DNA from: Chryseosolibacter sp964532595
GTDB taxonomy: Bacteria; Bacteroidota; Bacteroidia; Cytophagales; Cyclobacteriaceae
Direction: 5' to 3'
Assembly: GCA_964532595.1 (NCBI GenBank)
Contig: CAZHIQ010000016.1
Location: forward strand, 8,927-72,926
DNA: 64,000 nt
Shown here: piece by piece, positions 54,051 through 62,412 of the stretch
Position numbering within the stretch: position 1 is the first letter of the stretch
How the letters are laid out: the number at the start of each line of letters is the position of its first letter
Position numbers and translations under genes: made by a program
Notes under the pieces: model-generated
What the model was told of the DNA's origin: nothing
What the model saw: only the letters and a program-made list of their open reading frames with translations
Database searches by the model: none

Positions 54051-54944
54051 ATGAAGAACATCTCCGTAATCGGATCGGGAACCATGGGTAATGGAATCGC
54101 CCACGTCTTTGCTCAGCATGGTTTCGCCGTTAGTCTTGTCGACGTATCGGCGGAAGCCCTCAAGAAAGCCCTCGCGACTATTGAGAAGAACCTCGACCGC
54201 CAGGTGGCGAAAGGTACCATCACCGAAGAGGTCAGAAGTTCAGCGCTGGGAAATATAAAGACGTCGACCGACCTGAAGTCAGGCGTCAGCGATGCTGACC
54301 TGGTGGTCGAAGCCGCTACCGAGAACGTCGATATCAAGCTGGGTATCTTCCGCGACCTCGACAAGGCCTGCAAACCCGGCGCGATCCTCGCCTCAAACAC
54401 CTCTTCCATATCCATTACGCGCATCGCATCGGTAACGAGCCGCCCGGAACAGGTCATCGGAATGCACTTCATGAACCCTGTTCCCATTATGAAGCTGGTG
54501 GAAGTCATTCGCGGCTACAGCACTTCCGCTGCGACCACCGATACCATCATGAAGCTGTCAAAGACACTGAAGAAGGTTCCTGTGGAAGTGAATGATTATC
54601 CCGGCTTTGTCGCCAACCGGATTCTCATGCCTATGATCAACGAAGCCATCTACGCCCTTTACGAAGGCGTAGCCGGCGTTGAAGAAATTGATACCGTGAT
54701 GAAACTCGGCATGGCACACCCTATGGGCCCGCTGCAACTGGCCGACTTCATCGGTCTCGACGTTTGCCTCTCTATTTTGAGAGTCCTCCATGAAGGATTT
54801 GGCAACCCGAAATACGCGCCCTGCCCCCTTCTTGTAAACATGGTGCAAGCCAATCACAAAGGAGTTAAGACCGGCGTAGGGTTTTATGAGTATACCCCGG
54901 GATCGAAGGAAGGAAAACCACTCGAAGTACGAGGGACGAAGTAA
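54051..54944 (+). CDS. 3-hydroxybutyryl-CoA dehydrogenase (3-hydroxyacyl-CoA dehydrogenase family)
   Basis: 297 residues. NAD-binding: ISVIGSGTMGNGIAHVFAQHG. Catalytic His in IGMHFMNPVPIMKLVEVIRG, with Glu nearby, and NDYPGFVANRILMPMINEAIY in the C-terminal domain. GMAHPMGPLQLADFIGLDVCLSIL is the family signature. It oxidises (S)-3-hydroxyacyl-CoA to 3-oxoacyl-CoA in beta-oxidation or butyrate metabolism. The last seven codons (LEVRGTK) are written in the GTACGAA-type repeat (54921 on), so the C-terminus may have been reshaped by it. Confidence 0.95.
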   Translation: MKNISVIGSGTMGNGIAHVFAQHGFAVSLVDVSAEALKKALATIEKNLDRQVAKGTITEEVRSSALGNIKTSTDLKSGVSDADLVVEAATENVDIKLGIFRDLDKACKPGAILASNTSSISITRIASVTSRPEQVIGMHFMNPVPIMKLVEVIRGYSTSAATTDTIMKLSKTLKKVPVEVNDYPGFVANRILMPMINEAIYALYEGVAGVEEIDTVMKLGMAHPMGPLQLADFIGLDVCLSILRVLHEGFGNPKYAPCPLLVNMVQANHKGVKTGVGFYEYTPGSKEGKPLEVRGTK

Positions 54945-55150
54945 GAAGTACGAGGTACGCCTGCCCGCCGTGGCGGGAGGGACGAAGTACGAGGGGGTGC
55001 TTGGTTTTTGGGATTCTGAACTGAAGAGGAGCTACCAAATACGAGGGACGAAGTAAGAAGTACGAGGGACGAGGGACGAGGTGAGTGGTTCGTGGTTGAA
55101 AATAGGAATCACCGAGTAACGACGACTCACGATTGACGATTGACGATTTA
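54921..55150. repeat. Composite repeat region: GTACGAA heptamers, GC-rich palindrome and CGATTGA heptamers
   Basis: Contains GTACGAA-related units (CGAAGTACGAGGGACGAAGT, AGAAGTACGAGGTACG), the palindrome CCTGCCCGCCGTGGCGGG at 54960-54977 (identical to 29091-29108), a duplicated segment TACGAGGGACGAAGTAAGAA (near 54928 and 55040), and near the end GATTGACGATTGACGATT (about 55130-55148), a heptamer tandem related to CACGATT. It starts inside the 3' end of the dehydrogenase gene and ends before mscL. Confidence 0.85.
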
Positions 55151-55173
55151 CCACTTTAACACTATTTTCATCC

Positions 55174-55560
55174 ATGCTCAAAGAATTCAAAACCTTTGCG
55201 ATGCGAGGCAATGTAATTGACCTCGCGGTCGGTGTGGTCATTGGCGCCGCGTTTGGAAAGATTACAAACTCGCTGGTGAACGACATCCTCATGCCGATTC
55301 TTAATCCCCTGTTGCCGGGCGGTACCTGGCGTGAGTTTGAAATCGGTCCGGGTATCCGTCTCGGAAGCTTTGTCGGAACGGTAATCGATTTCCTCTTCAT
55401 CGCGTTTGCGGTCTTCATGCTGGTGAAAGCTATTAACCGGATGAAGAAAAAAGAGGAAGAGAAACCGGCAGGTCCTGCGGAATTGCCGCCCGACGTAAAA
55501 CTGCTCACGGAGATCCGCGATCTGATGAAGGAAGAACGCCGGCCGGGAAGCTCGATCTAA
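55174..55560 (+). CDS. mscL: Large-conductance mechanosensitive channel MscL
   Basis: 128 residues. The N-terminal helix MLKEFKTFAMRGNVIDLAVGVVIGAAFGKITNSLVNDILMP is the MscL pore helix; a second helix (VIDFLFIAFAVFMLVKAINRM) and a charged C-terminal bundle (LTEIRDLMKEE) follow. The channel opens under membrane tension at osmotic downshock. It is downstream of the composite repeat and convergent with the DUF3108 gene (5 bases). Confidence 0.97.
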   Translation: MLKEFKTFAMRGNVIDLAVGVVIGAAFGKITNSLVNDILMPILNPLLPGGTWREFEIGPGIRLGSFVGTVIDFLFIAFAVFMLVKAINRMKKKEEEKPAGPAELPPDVKLLTEIRDLMKEERRPGSSI

Positions 55561-55565
55561 ACCGG

Positions 55566-56393
55566 CTATTTCTCCAGGGCAAGCGGGTTGCGCAGTCCTG
55601 TGTAGGACGTCAACTCCACTCCTGCACTGCCGATGAACATTTGAGCATCGACCTTTACAGGGATCCGGTTCTTGTCGTCGGAGAAGTAGGCGGTGATCGA
55701 GTTTTCACCGTCGAAAACCTTGTTCTTCGGCATAAGCGGCTTAAAAACCAGGGTGCGGATTTTTCCCACCTTGGTTTTTATTGTCTCCTTACCCTGGTAG
55801 ACGATCTTCATCGAGTAGAACTCGTCTTCCAGGAATCCGCTAACGACGACCGTATCCAACTTCTGGAGACCGGAAAGGTCCATGCTGCGCAGATAGAGAA
55901 AGCCGCCGATGAGATCTCTCACCTGAGGCGGGGCATCGTAAACCTTCGGCTCTTTGAATTTCCCTGTCTTCTTATCAGCTACGCGAACACTGATCTTCTT
56001 GTTTTCGTGGTCGAAGTACGTTTGCTCGTCTTTCTTATAGCGGCCTTCGCGAATGCGGCGGTAGAACATGTGCGGGACCAGCGCCGCCGTGTCGATATAG
56101 GCTCCCCACTGGTCATCAACAGACGCTACCCAGTCGACAAAACCGACAGTCTTGCCAAAGACGTCCACCTTAAAACAGGGGCGGTCGTTAAGGGTAAAGT
56201 AGTTGGGATGTACCTGAGTGGTTCCTTTGCCAACGGTAAAGAAGCCATACGTCATCTTGTATTCCAATACCTCTCCCCGCGTAAAGCTTTCGTTAGGCAC
56301 CGGTCGGTATATGTCGTTCCGTTCCGGCTGGACGAATCCGGCGAGGATCAGAAACAGGAAAAACCATAGTGTCGGTCTTGTCATAGACTCCAA
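55566..56393 (-). CDS. DUF3108-family periplasmic protein
   Basis: 275 residues with a signal peptide (LWFFLFLILAGFVQPE). Strands typical of DUF3108 follow: GEVLEYKMTYGFFTVGKGTTQV, DRPCFKVDVFGKTVGFVDWVASVDDQWGAYID, HMFYRRIREGRYKKDEQTYFDHENKKI and LVFKPLMPKNKVFDGENSITAYFSDDKNRIPVKVDAQMF. The fold is a lipid-binding-like beta-barrel of unknown role. A start three codons downstream (56384) is equally possible. Confidence 0.88.
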   Translation of the reverse strand: MESMTRPTLWFFLFLILAGFVQPERNDIYRPVPNESFTRGEVLEYKMTYGFFTVGKGTTQVHPNYFTLNDRPCFKVDVFGKTVGFVDWVASVDDQWGAYIDTAALVPHMFYRRIREGRYKKDEQTYFDHENKKISVRVADKKTGKFKEPKVYDAPPQVRDLIGGFLYLRSMDLSGLQKLDTVVVSGFLEDEFYSMKIVYQGKETIKTKVGKIRTLVFKPLMPKNKVFDGENSITAYFSDDKNRIPVKVDAQMFIGSAGVELTSYTGLRNPLALEK

Positions 56394-56493
56394 ATCTCAA
56401 TTGTAAATTTAGCAAACTGCCCAATAACTCAGGCTGCTATCCTTGTAACACGAATCATGTGCCAAATTTTCCGACACGCGCTCCCAAGCCGGC

Positions 56494-56524
56494 CGCATTC
56501 CAGGCGAAAATGGCCTGGAATGCG
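56494..56524. terminator. Perfect 12-bp hairpin downstream of dapD
   Basis: CGCATTCCAGGC (56494-56505) pairs perfectly with GCCTGGAATGCG (56513-56524) around GAAAATG. It begins about 10 bases past the dapD stop (minus strand). No poly-U follows on that strand, so it is likely an RNA-end or stability structure rather than a classic terminator. Confidence 0.6.
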
Positions 56525-56533
56525 TATTCTGGA

Positions 56534-57346
56534 TTATACTGCCACGCTATTATCGCGCAAAGCGTCGTTTAGCGACGTCTTCTTGTCGGTACTCTCTTTG
56601 CGTTTTCCGATTATTAACGCACAGGGTACCTGAAAATCTCCCGCGGGGAAAGATTTTGTGATGGATCCCGGAATAACAACCGACCGCTCAGGCACATATC
56701 CCTTGTATTCGACGGGGGAGCTTCCCGTCACATCGATAATCTTCGAGCTTCCGGTAAGCACTACGTTGGCCCCCAGCACCGCTTCACGCCCCACACGCAC
56801 GCCCTCTACGACGATACAGCGCGAACCGACAAATACGTTGTCTTCAATGATTACCGGCGCGGCCTGCACAGGCTCAAGCACACCACCAATGCCCACGCCA
56901 CCACTCAGGTGAACGTTCTTTCCGATCTGCGCGCAGCTTCCTACCGTGGCCCAGGTATCCACCATCGTTCCTTCATCGACATAAGCGCCAATGTTCACAT
57001 AAGAGGGCATCATAATGACGCCTTTGCTGACGTAGCTGCCGTAACGTGCAATGGCATGCGGTACCACGCGGACCCCCAGTTCTTTGTAATTGCGCTTGAG
57101 CGGTATTTTATCGTGAAACTCGAAAATGCCCACTTCCATGGTTTCCATTTGCTGAATGGGAAAGTATAGAATTACCGCCTTCTTGACCCACTCGTTCACC
57201 TGCCAGCCGTCGCCGGCGGGTTCTGCTACACGGAGCTTTCCTGCGTCGAGTTGTTCAATAACGCTGCGTACAGCAGACTGCGTTGCGGCCTCTTGTAGCA
57301 GATTGCGGTCTTCCCATGCCTTTTCGATGATTTCTCTCAATTCCAT
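56534..57346 (-). CDS. dapD: Tetrahydrodipicolinate N-succinyltransferase DapD
   Basis: 270 residues from the ATG at 57346. It has an N-terminal helical domain and a left-handed beta-helix of hexapeptide repeats: PLKRNYKELGVRVVPHAIARYGSYVSKGVIMMPSYVNIGAYVDEGTMVDTWATVGSCAQIGKNVHLSGGVGIGGVLEP, where the EGTMVDTWATVGSCAQIG core is diagnostic. It succinylates tetrahydrodipicolinate in the lysine/DAP pathway, needed for peptidoglycan. An in-frame start nine codons upstream (57373) is less likely. Divergent from the metal regulator. Confidence 0.97.
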   Translation of the reverse strand: MELREIIEKAWEDRNLLQEAATQSAVRSVIEQLDAGKLRVAEPAGDGWQVNEWVKKAVILYFPIQQMETMEVGIFEFHDKIPLKRNYKELGVRVVPHAIARYGSYVSKGVIMMPSYVNIGAYVDEGTMVDTWATVGSCAQIGKNVHLSGGVGIGGVLEPVQAAPVIIEDNVFVGSRCIVVEGVRVGREAVLGANVVLTGSSKIIDVTGSSPVEYKGYVPERSVVIPGSITKSFPAGDFQVPCALIIGKRKESTDKKTSLNDALRDNSVAV

Positions 57347-57678
57347 TTCGTGACGGTTAATAGTGGTTTGCAATACCCGGCAATATTAAGGATTAACCTT
57401 CAAAACCTCTTCGTCCTATGGCCGATTCAGGGAAAAGTCGTGTGGCCATCGTACCCATAATCACGCCCCCCCCCGCCCATCGCGCCGCGACCGACCTGCA
57501 TCCAAAACATCCGCACTGGTCATCAAGTGCTCAAGCCCCTTGAGGGTATTGAAGGCACCTGACGCCCCTTCCCGGCAGACTGGCCTACCGAAAAAGTCCG
57601 TTTTCAGGTCAGCTGAGCGTTTTTTTGAATCTCCCACCGGTACTTCTAAATATTCTGAGCGATTTATAGAAATATTTT

Positions 57679-57694
57679 TTTAGAGTCATCTAAA
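57679..57694 (+). promoter_or_regulatory. Operator-like palindrome before the DtxR/MntR gene
   Basis: A perfect 16-bp inverted repeat TTTAGAGTCATCTAAA with 6-bp arms. Its AT-rich arms and four-base centre resemble binding sites of DtxR/MntR-type metal repressors. It lies directly upstream of the -7 element, where a bound dimer would block the promoter, suggesting autoregulation of the operon. Confidence 0.65.
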
Positions 57695-57698
57695 CTTT

Positions 57699-57706
57699 TA
57701 TTTTTG
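57699..57706 (+). promoter_or_regulatory. -7 element of the metal operon
   Basis: TATTTTTG matches TAnnTTTG exactly, 11 bases before the ATG. At the expected -33 position (57676-57679) there is TTTT, one base off TTTG. The operator palindrome fills the spacer. Confidence 0.55.
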
Positions 57707-57717
57707 CACATCGTTAT

Positions 57718-58383
57718 ATGAGTATGACCTTAAGTTTCACGGAAGAGAACTATCTCAAAGCCATTTACCGGCTGTCAGACGGCGGGGCGAAGGCTGTATC
57801 GACCAACGAGATTGCTGAAAGCATGAGCACAAAGGCAGCCTCGGTTACCGACATGGTCAAAAAGTTGTCGGGCAAAAGCCTGATTTCATACGAGAAGTAC
57901 TACGGCGCGCGCATCACCAAGCGAGGCAAGTCCAAAGCTTTGACGATCATTCGCAAGCACCGCCTTTGGGAAACCTTTCTCGTTGAAAAGTTAAACTTCA
58001 GCTGGGACGAAGTACACGAAGTAGCCGAACAGCTTGAACACATCCAGTCACCGTTGCTGATTGAAAAGCTGGACGAATTTCTCGGCTACCCTACTGCCGA
58101 CCCGCATGGACATCCTATTCCCGACAAGGACGGCAACATAAAGGAGCTGAATCTGATTCCGCTCGCAGAGTTCGTTCCAAATAAGAAGACAGCGGTGCGC
58201 GCCGTTCGCGATGGATCGCCTTCCTTCCTCCAATACCTGAGCAAAATCGGCATCTACATCGGAGCGCGAATCGCCATCGTCGAAAAGATCGACTTCGACG
58301 GATCACTCGAGGTGGTCATCGACAACAAGAACAAGGTCTTTATCTCCAGAGATGCTGCCGAAAACCTGCTGGTCTCAGGATAA
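57718..58383 (+). CDS. DtxR/MntR-family metal-dependent regulator
   Basis: 221 residues. Winged helix-turn-helix at 8-60 (SFTEENYLKAIYRLSDGG, SVTDMVKKLSGKSLISYEKYYGARITKRGK), then the metal-binding and dimerisation domain (HRLWETFLVEKLNFSWDEVHEVAEQLEHIQSPLLIEKL) and a C-terminal FeoA/SH3-like domain (LQYLSKIGIYIGARIAIVEKIDFDG). The His and Glu ligands of the DtxR/MntR metal sites are in HRLWE, HEVAEQLEH. With Mn(II) or Fe(II) bound it should repress the metal-uptake genes that follow. It is the first gene of that run, 30 bases before the binding-protein gene. Confidence 0.95.
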   Translation: MSMTLSFTEENYLKAIYRLSDGGAKAVSTNEIAESMSTKAASVTDMVKKLSGKSLISYEKYYGARITKRGKSKALTIIRKHRLWETFLVEKLNFSWDEVHEVAEQLEHIQSPLLIEKLDEFLGYPTADPHGHPIPDKDGNIKELNLIPLAEFVPNKKTAVRAVRDGSPSFLQYLSKIGIYIGARIAIVEKIDFDGSLEVVIDNKNKVFISRDAAENLLVSG

Positions 58384-58413
58384 TACTAGCGAGATGCAAA
58401 AGAAGTATGAACT

Positions 58414-59370
58414 ATGACAAGAGTCTATACACAAAATATCAAATCCACTTTGAGAACCGTCTTCGTGTGGGCCGCCACCGTGTCGGCACTGGCCGCGTGC
58501 AAGCCGCAACCTCAGGAAGAACGCGACCCTGACGCGCCCCTGGTGGTGGTTGCCACCACGGGAATGATTGGCGATGCCGTCAAGCAGGTGGCAGGAGACC
58601 GTGCCGTAGTGACTACCCTGATGGGGCCCGGGGTCGACCCCCACCTGTACAAAGCCACACACGGCGACCTTGAACTCCTCACCCGCGCGGAAGTGGTCTT
58701 TTACAACGGACTTCTCCTCGAAGGGAAGATCGGCGAGGTGCTCGACAAACTCGCTGCCCGCAAGCCCGTCATTGCTGTAGCCGACGGAATTGCCAAAGAA
58801 CGTCTCCGCGAAGTAGAAGGCTTTGCAGGAGCTTATGACCCCCATATCTGGTTTGACGTCAACCTCTGGAAAGAGGCCGTAACCACCGTCAGTCAATTCC
58901 TGCAGCAACACGACAGCCTTCACCGTGAATTCTATGCGGCCCGCACACGTGCCTATTTATCTACCCTCGATTCTCTCGACAGCGCCGTGCGTGAGGCCAT
59001 CGCCACCATCCCCGAAACTCAGCGCGTTCTCATTACCGCCCACGATGCCTTCGGGTATTTCGGCGATGCCTACGAAATTGAAGTACGCGGTCTGCAGGGG
59101 CTTTCCACCCTGGCCGAGTTCGGACTGCGGGATGTAACCGAACTCGTCGACTTCATTATCCAGCGCAAGATCAAAGCGATTTTCGTTGAGAGCTCGGTTT
59201 CGCCCAAATCCATTCAAGCGGTCGTCGAAGGATGTCGGCAGAAAGGCTGGAACGTTGCCATCGGAGGAAGCCTGTATTCCGATGCCATGGGCGAGGCCGG
59301 TACGCCCGAAGGAACTTATATCGGTATGATGAATGCCAATGTGAGAACGATTGTGGAGTCACTTAAATAA
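58414..59370 (+). CDS. Metal ABC transporter substrate-binding lipoprotein (TroA/ZnuA family)
   Basis: 318 residues with an SPII signal (VSALAACKPQP, Cys29). The metal ligands fit the TroA pattern His-His-His-Asp: H77 in VDPHLYK, H144 in YDPHIWFD, H210 in TAHDAFGYF and D290 in LYSDAMGE. Mn-specific PsaA/MntC proteins have Glu instead of the third His, and ZnuA has a His-rich loop that is absent here. So Zn or Mn are both possible. It delivers the metal to the ATPase and permease encoded downstream. The stop codon overlaps the start of the receptor gene (TAATG). Confidence 0.94.
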   Translation: MTRVYTQNIKSTLRTVFVWAATVSALAACKPQPQEERDPDAPLVVVATTGMIGDAVKQVAGDRAVVTTLMGPGVDPHLYKATHGDLELLTRAEVVFYNGLLLEGKIGEVLDKLAARKPVIAVADGIAKERLREVEGFAGAYDPHIWFDVNLWKEAVTTVSQFLQQHDSLHREFYAARTRAYLSTLDSLDSAVREAIATIPETQRVLITAHDAFGYFGDAYEIEVRGLQGLSTLAEFGLRDVTELVDFIIQRKIKAIFVESSVSPKSIQAVVEGCRQKGWNVAIGGSLYSDAMGEAGTPEGTYIGMMNANVRTIVESLK

Positions 59371-61586
59371 TGAAACGCTATCTCTTTACCCTGACTATTC
59401 TTTCTACCTGCACTATGTACATACAGGGGCAGACGCTGACCGGCGTGGTCCGTGACGCGGAAACCCGTGAACCTTTGCCTTTTGCCTCGGTGCTGCTCAT
59501 CCCCGAAGGAACAGGAGCCACCACCAACGCGCAAGGTGTCTTCGAACTCGCCCGCCATGCTGCGGCAGGAGCCTCTAAGCTTATTGTATCCTTTGTCGGA
59601 TACGACAACGACACCCTCGAAGTCTCTTCGCGGCAATCGCGCTATACGGTTCACCTTCGACCTCAGATCAACGCCCTTCAGGAAGTAGTCGTCGTCTCGG
59701 GAACGATGAAGGAAGTCACCAAGTCGGCCTCCCCTATCCCGGTCGAAGTCTATACACCGGCGTTGTTCATGAAAAACCCGACACCGAACATCTTCGAAGC
59801 CCTTACCATGATCAACGGGGTGCAGCCCCAGTTGAACTGCAGTGTGTGCAATACCGGAGACATTCACATCAACGGCATGGAAGGTCCCTATACCATGGTG
59901 CTCATCGACGGTATGCCGATCGTCAGCAGCCTGTCGACCGTATACGGACTTGCGGGCATACCCAACAGTCTGGTCAAACGAATCGAAATTGTCAAAGGCC
60001 CTGCTTCCACCCTTTACGGCTCGGAAGCTGTGGCCGGACTCATCAACATCATCACCCGCGATCCGTCCACAACGCCAAGTCTGCACGCCGACGTGTCGGC
60101 TACCCACCTGGCGGAATTCAATACCGACGTAGCGACGACCCTTCGCGGCGACAAAAGCAACGCGCTAATCGGCATCAACTACTTTAATTACAGTCGCCCG
60201 ACAGACGTCAACAATGACAACTTCACCGATGTCACCCTCCAGCAACGGATCTCGGTATTCAACAAGATCGACTTTAAACGCCCGGATGACCGCCAGGCCT
60301 CGGTGGGGCTCCGGTATGTGTACGAAGACCGGTGGGGAGGCGAACTGCAATGGAATAAATCACTCCGCGGCAGCTCAAGCGTCTACGGCGAAAGCATCTT
60401 CACCAATCGTGTGGAGTTGCTCGGCAACTACGAGCTTCCCGCAGGAAAGGAAAAAGTAATCCTCGATTACTCGTACAACTACCACCTCCAGGATTCGTAT
60501 TACGGCACCGTGAAGTACTACGCAAATCAGCAAGTCGCGTTCGGTCAGCTTCGCTGGAACAAGGGCCTCGGCCAACACGATCTGCTTGCGGGAGTTCCCT
60601 TTCGCTATACCTACTACGACGACAACACCGTCGGAACCGGCAGCGAAAACCACAACCACCCCACGCACACCTTGCTCCCCGGACTCTTCGTGCAGGATGA
60701 GATGAAGGCCACTGCCAAACTCACGCTGTTGGGTGGTTTGCGATGGGATTACCACAACCACCATGGAAGTATCTTCTCCCCTCGTCTCAGTGCGAAGTAT
60801 GCTTTGAACAAGCACAACACGTTGCGCCTTAGCGGGGGCAATGGTTTCCGCGTCGTCAATCTTTTCACGGAAGACCACGCCGCCCTTACCGGGTCCCGAA
60901 GGGTAGTCATCGAAAATGAACTTCGTCCGGAAGAGTCGTGGAACGTCAACCTGAACTATACCACCCAGATTGCTCACGACCACGGCTTCATCGGACTCGA
61001 CGTGAGCGCGTTCTATACGTACTTCACCAACAAGATCGTCGGCGACTTCCTCTCCGATCCTAACCTCATCCTGTACGACAACCTCGATGGGCATGCCGTG
61101 TCGCGGGGATTCACCTTCAACACCGAATGGGCTTTTATCAACCGACTGAAAGTACTGGCCGGCGTGACCCTCATGGATGTGTACCAGCGTGAAAACATCG
61201 GCGATGGTTCGGAGAAAATTCCGCAGCTTTTTGCGCCGAAAGTATCCGGCACCTATGCCATCAGCTACGCCATCGATCGCATAGGCATGGCTTTCGACCT
61301 CACGGGGAGGTTTAACGGTCCGATGAAACTGCCCGTTGGCGACCCCGATTTCGATCCGCGTCCCGACTCTTCCCCCTGGTTTACGCTCATGAACGTACAG
61401 GCGAGCAAGGCCTTTAACAACGGACTTGAACTTTACGGCGGGGTAAAAAACCTGCTGAACTTTATGCCCAAACACCCCATCCTCTATCCGGATGATCCGT
61501 TTGGCGAGCATTTTGACACCAGCTACAACTATGCTCCCGTTCAGGGCACAAAAGCCTTTCTCGGTGTGAGGTTTACACTACCCTAA
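59370..61586 (+). CDS. TonB-dependent outer-membrane receptor with a CxxC in the plug
   Basis: 738 residues. Signal peptide to about residue 20, a carboxypeptidase-regulatory-like domain (residues 21-100: TGVVRDAETREPLPFASVLL, NAQGVFELARH, LIVSFVGYDND), a TonB region (LQEVVVVSGTMKEVTKSASPIPVEV), plug from residue 125 and a 22-strand barrel ending FLGVRFTLP. The plug holds NCSVCNTGDIHINGMEGPYT (Cys157 and Cys160), a conserved-looking motif that could bind the metal or an uptake ligand. Placed between the ABC binding protein and ATPase genes and translationally coupled to the former, it should supply the ABC system across the outer membrane. Confidence 0.95.
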   Translation: MKRYLFTLTILSTCTMYIQGQTLTGVVRDAETREPLPFASVLLIPEGTGATTNAQGVFELARHAAAGASKLIVSFVGYDNDTLEVSSRQSRYTVHLRPQINALQEVVVVSGTMKEVTKSASPIPVEVYTPALFMKNPTPNIFEALTMINGVQPQLNCSVCNTGDIHINGMEGPYTMVLIDGMPIVSSLSTVYGLAGIPNSLVKRIEIVKGPASTLYGSEAVAGLINIITRDPSTTPSLHADVSATHLAEFNTDVATTLRGDKSNALIGINYFNYSRPTDVNNDNFTDVTLQQRISVFNKIDFKRPDDRQASVGLRYVYEDRWGGELQWNKSLRGSSSVYGESIFTNRVELLGNYELPAGKEKVILDYSYNYHLQDSYYGTVKYYANQQVAFGQLRWNKGLGQHDLLAGVPFRYTYYDDNTVGTGSENHNHPTHTLLPGLFVQDEMKATAKLTLLGGLRWDYHNHHGSIFSPRLSAKYALNKHNTLRLSGGNGFRVVNLFTEDHAALTGSRRVVIENELRPEESWNVNLNYTTQIAHDHGFIGLDVSAFYTYFTNKIVGDFLSDPNLILYDNLDGHAVSRGFTFNTEWAFINRLKVLAGVTLMDVYQRENIGDGSEKIPQLFAPKVSGTYAISYAIDRIGMAFDLTGRFNGPMKLPVGDPDFDPRPDSSPWFTLMNVQASKAFNNGLELYGGVKNLLNFMPKHPILYPDDPFGEHFDTSYNYAPVQGTKAFLGVRFTLP

Positions 61587-61620
61587 CCGTGAATGCAACA
61601 TAAAGACTTAAACATCGACC

Positions 61621-62412
61621 ATGAGTAAAAAAGCAAATCCGACCGACGCCCTTGAGATTCACGATCTCACCGTTGCCTTTGAGCGCAAACCGGTGCTGTG
61701 GAATGTCGATCTCACTTTGCCCGCAGGCAACCTGGTAGGGATTATCGGACCGAACGGCGCCGGAAAATCAACGCTGATCAAGGCGATCATGGGTATCCTG
61801 CCGTTGAGCAGCGGATTCGTAAAAATCTTTGACCAGGACCTCGACGACGTCCGTGACCGGGTGAGTTATGTACCCCAACGCGAGTCGGTCGACTGGGATT
61901 TTCCTGCCTCGGTGTTGGACGTCGTGCTGATGGGGCGATATGGAAAGCTCGGGTTGTTCAAAAGACCTAGAAAAGCTGATCTCGACCTCGCCATGGATGC
62001 GCTTAGGAAAGTAGGCATGGAAGCCTTTGCCTCGCGGCAGATTTCCCAACTGTCGGGCGGACAGCAACAGCGCACCTTCCTGGCACGCGCGTTGGCCCAG
62101 CAGGCCGACCTCTACTTCCTCGATGAGCCCTTCGCGGGCGTCGATGCCGCTACGGAGAAGATGATCATCGACCTCCTGCGCTCCATGACACAAGCGGGAA
62201 AGACGATCATTGTCGTCCATCACGACCTTCACTCCGTATCGCAGTATTTCGACTGGGTGATTATGCTGAATACCCGACTCGTCGCCTACGGCCCTACCTC
62301 CGCCACCTTCACGCAAAAGATCCTTCATGAAACGTATGGAGGAAAACTGACAATCCTCGCGGATGTAGCAGAGCTGATCAGGAAAGAAGGATTTCCGAAT
62401 AGAGAAACCTAG
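61621..62412 (+). CDS. Metal ABC transporter ATP-binding protein (ZnuC/MntA type)
   Basis: 263 residues. Walker A GPNGAGKSTLIKAI, Q-loop VPQRESVDWDFPASVLDVVLMGRYGKLG (typical of Zn/Mn/Fe importers), signature LSGGQQQRTFLARALAQ, Walker B LYFLDEPFAGVDAATEKM and H-loop VVHHDLHSV. Starts 34 bases after the receptor gene. It energises the permease encoded at 62963 on; the two are separated by 550 bp of repeats. Confidence 0.96.
   Translation: MSKKANPTDALEIHDLTVAFERKPVLWNVDLTLPAGNLVGIIGPNGAGKSTLIKAIMGILPLSSGFVKIFDQDLDDVRDRVSYVPQRESVDWDFPASVLDVVLMGRYGKLGLFKRPRKADLDLAMDALRKVGMEAFASRQISQLSGGQQQRTFLARALAQQADLYFLDEPFAGVDAATEKMIIDLLRSMTQAGKTIIVVHHDLHSVSQYFDWVIMLNTRLVAYGPTSATFTQKILHETYGGKLTILADVAELIRKEGFPNRET

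Larger units (their letters stand above)
57374..57717. other. 344-bp divergent intergenic region between dapD and the metal regulator
   Basis: No gene is apparent. The left two thirds is GC-rich with a run of C and no recognisable element. The right 60 bases are AT-rich and hold the operator-like palindrome (57679-57694) and a -7 element (57699-57706) for the metal operon. Confidence 0.7.

Noticed and set aside
54921..55150. Small gene in the repeat region before mscL
   Set aside because: The only frames are built of repeat units and no coding pattern is visible.
60375..61511. 378-codon minus-strand open frame antisense to the TonB receptor
   Set aside because: It lies within a clear receptor gene and has no domain or start signal.
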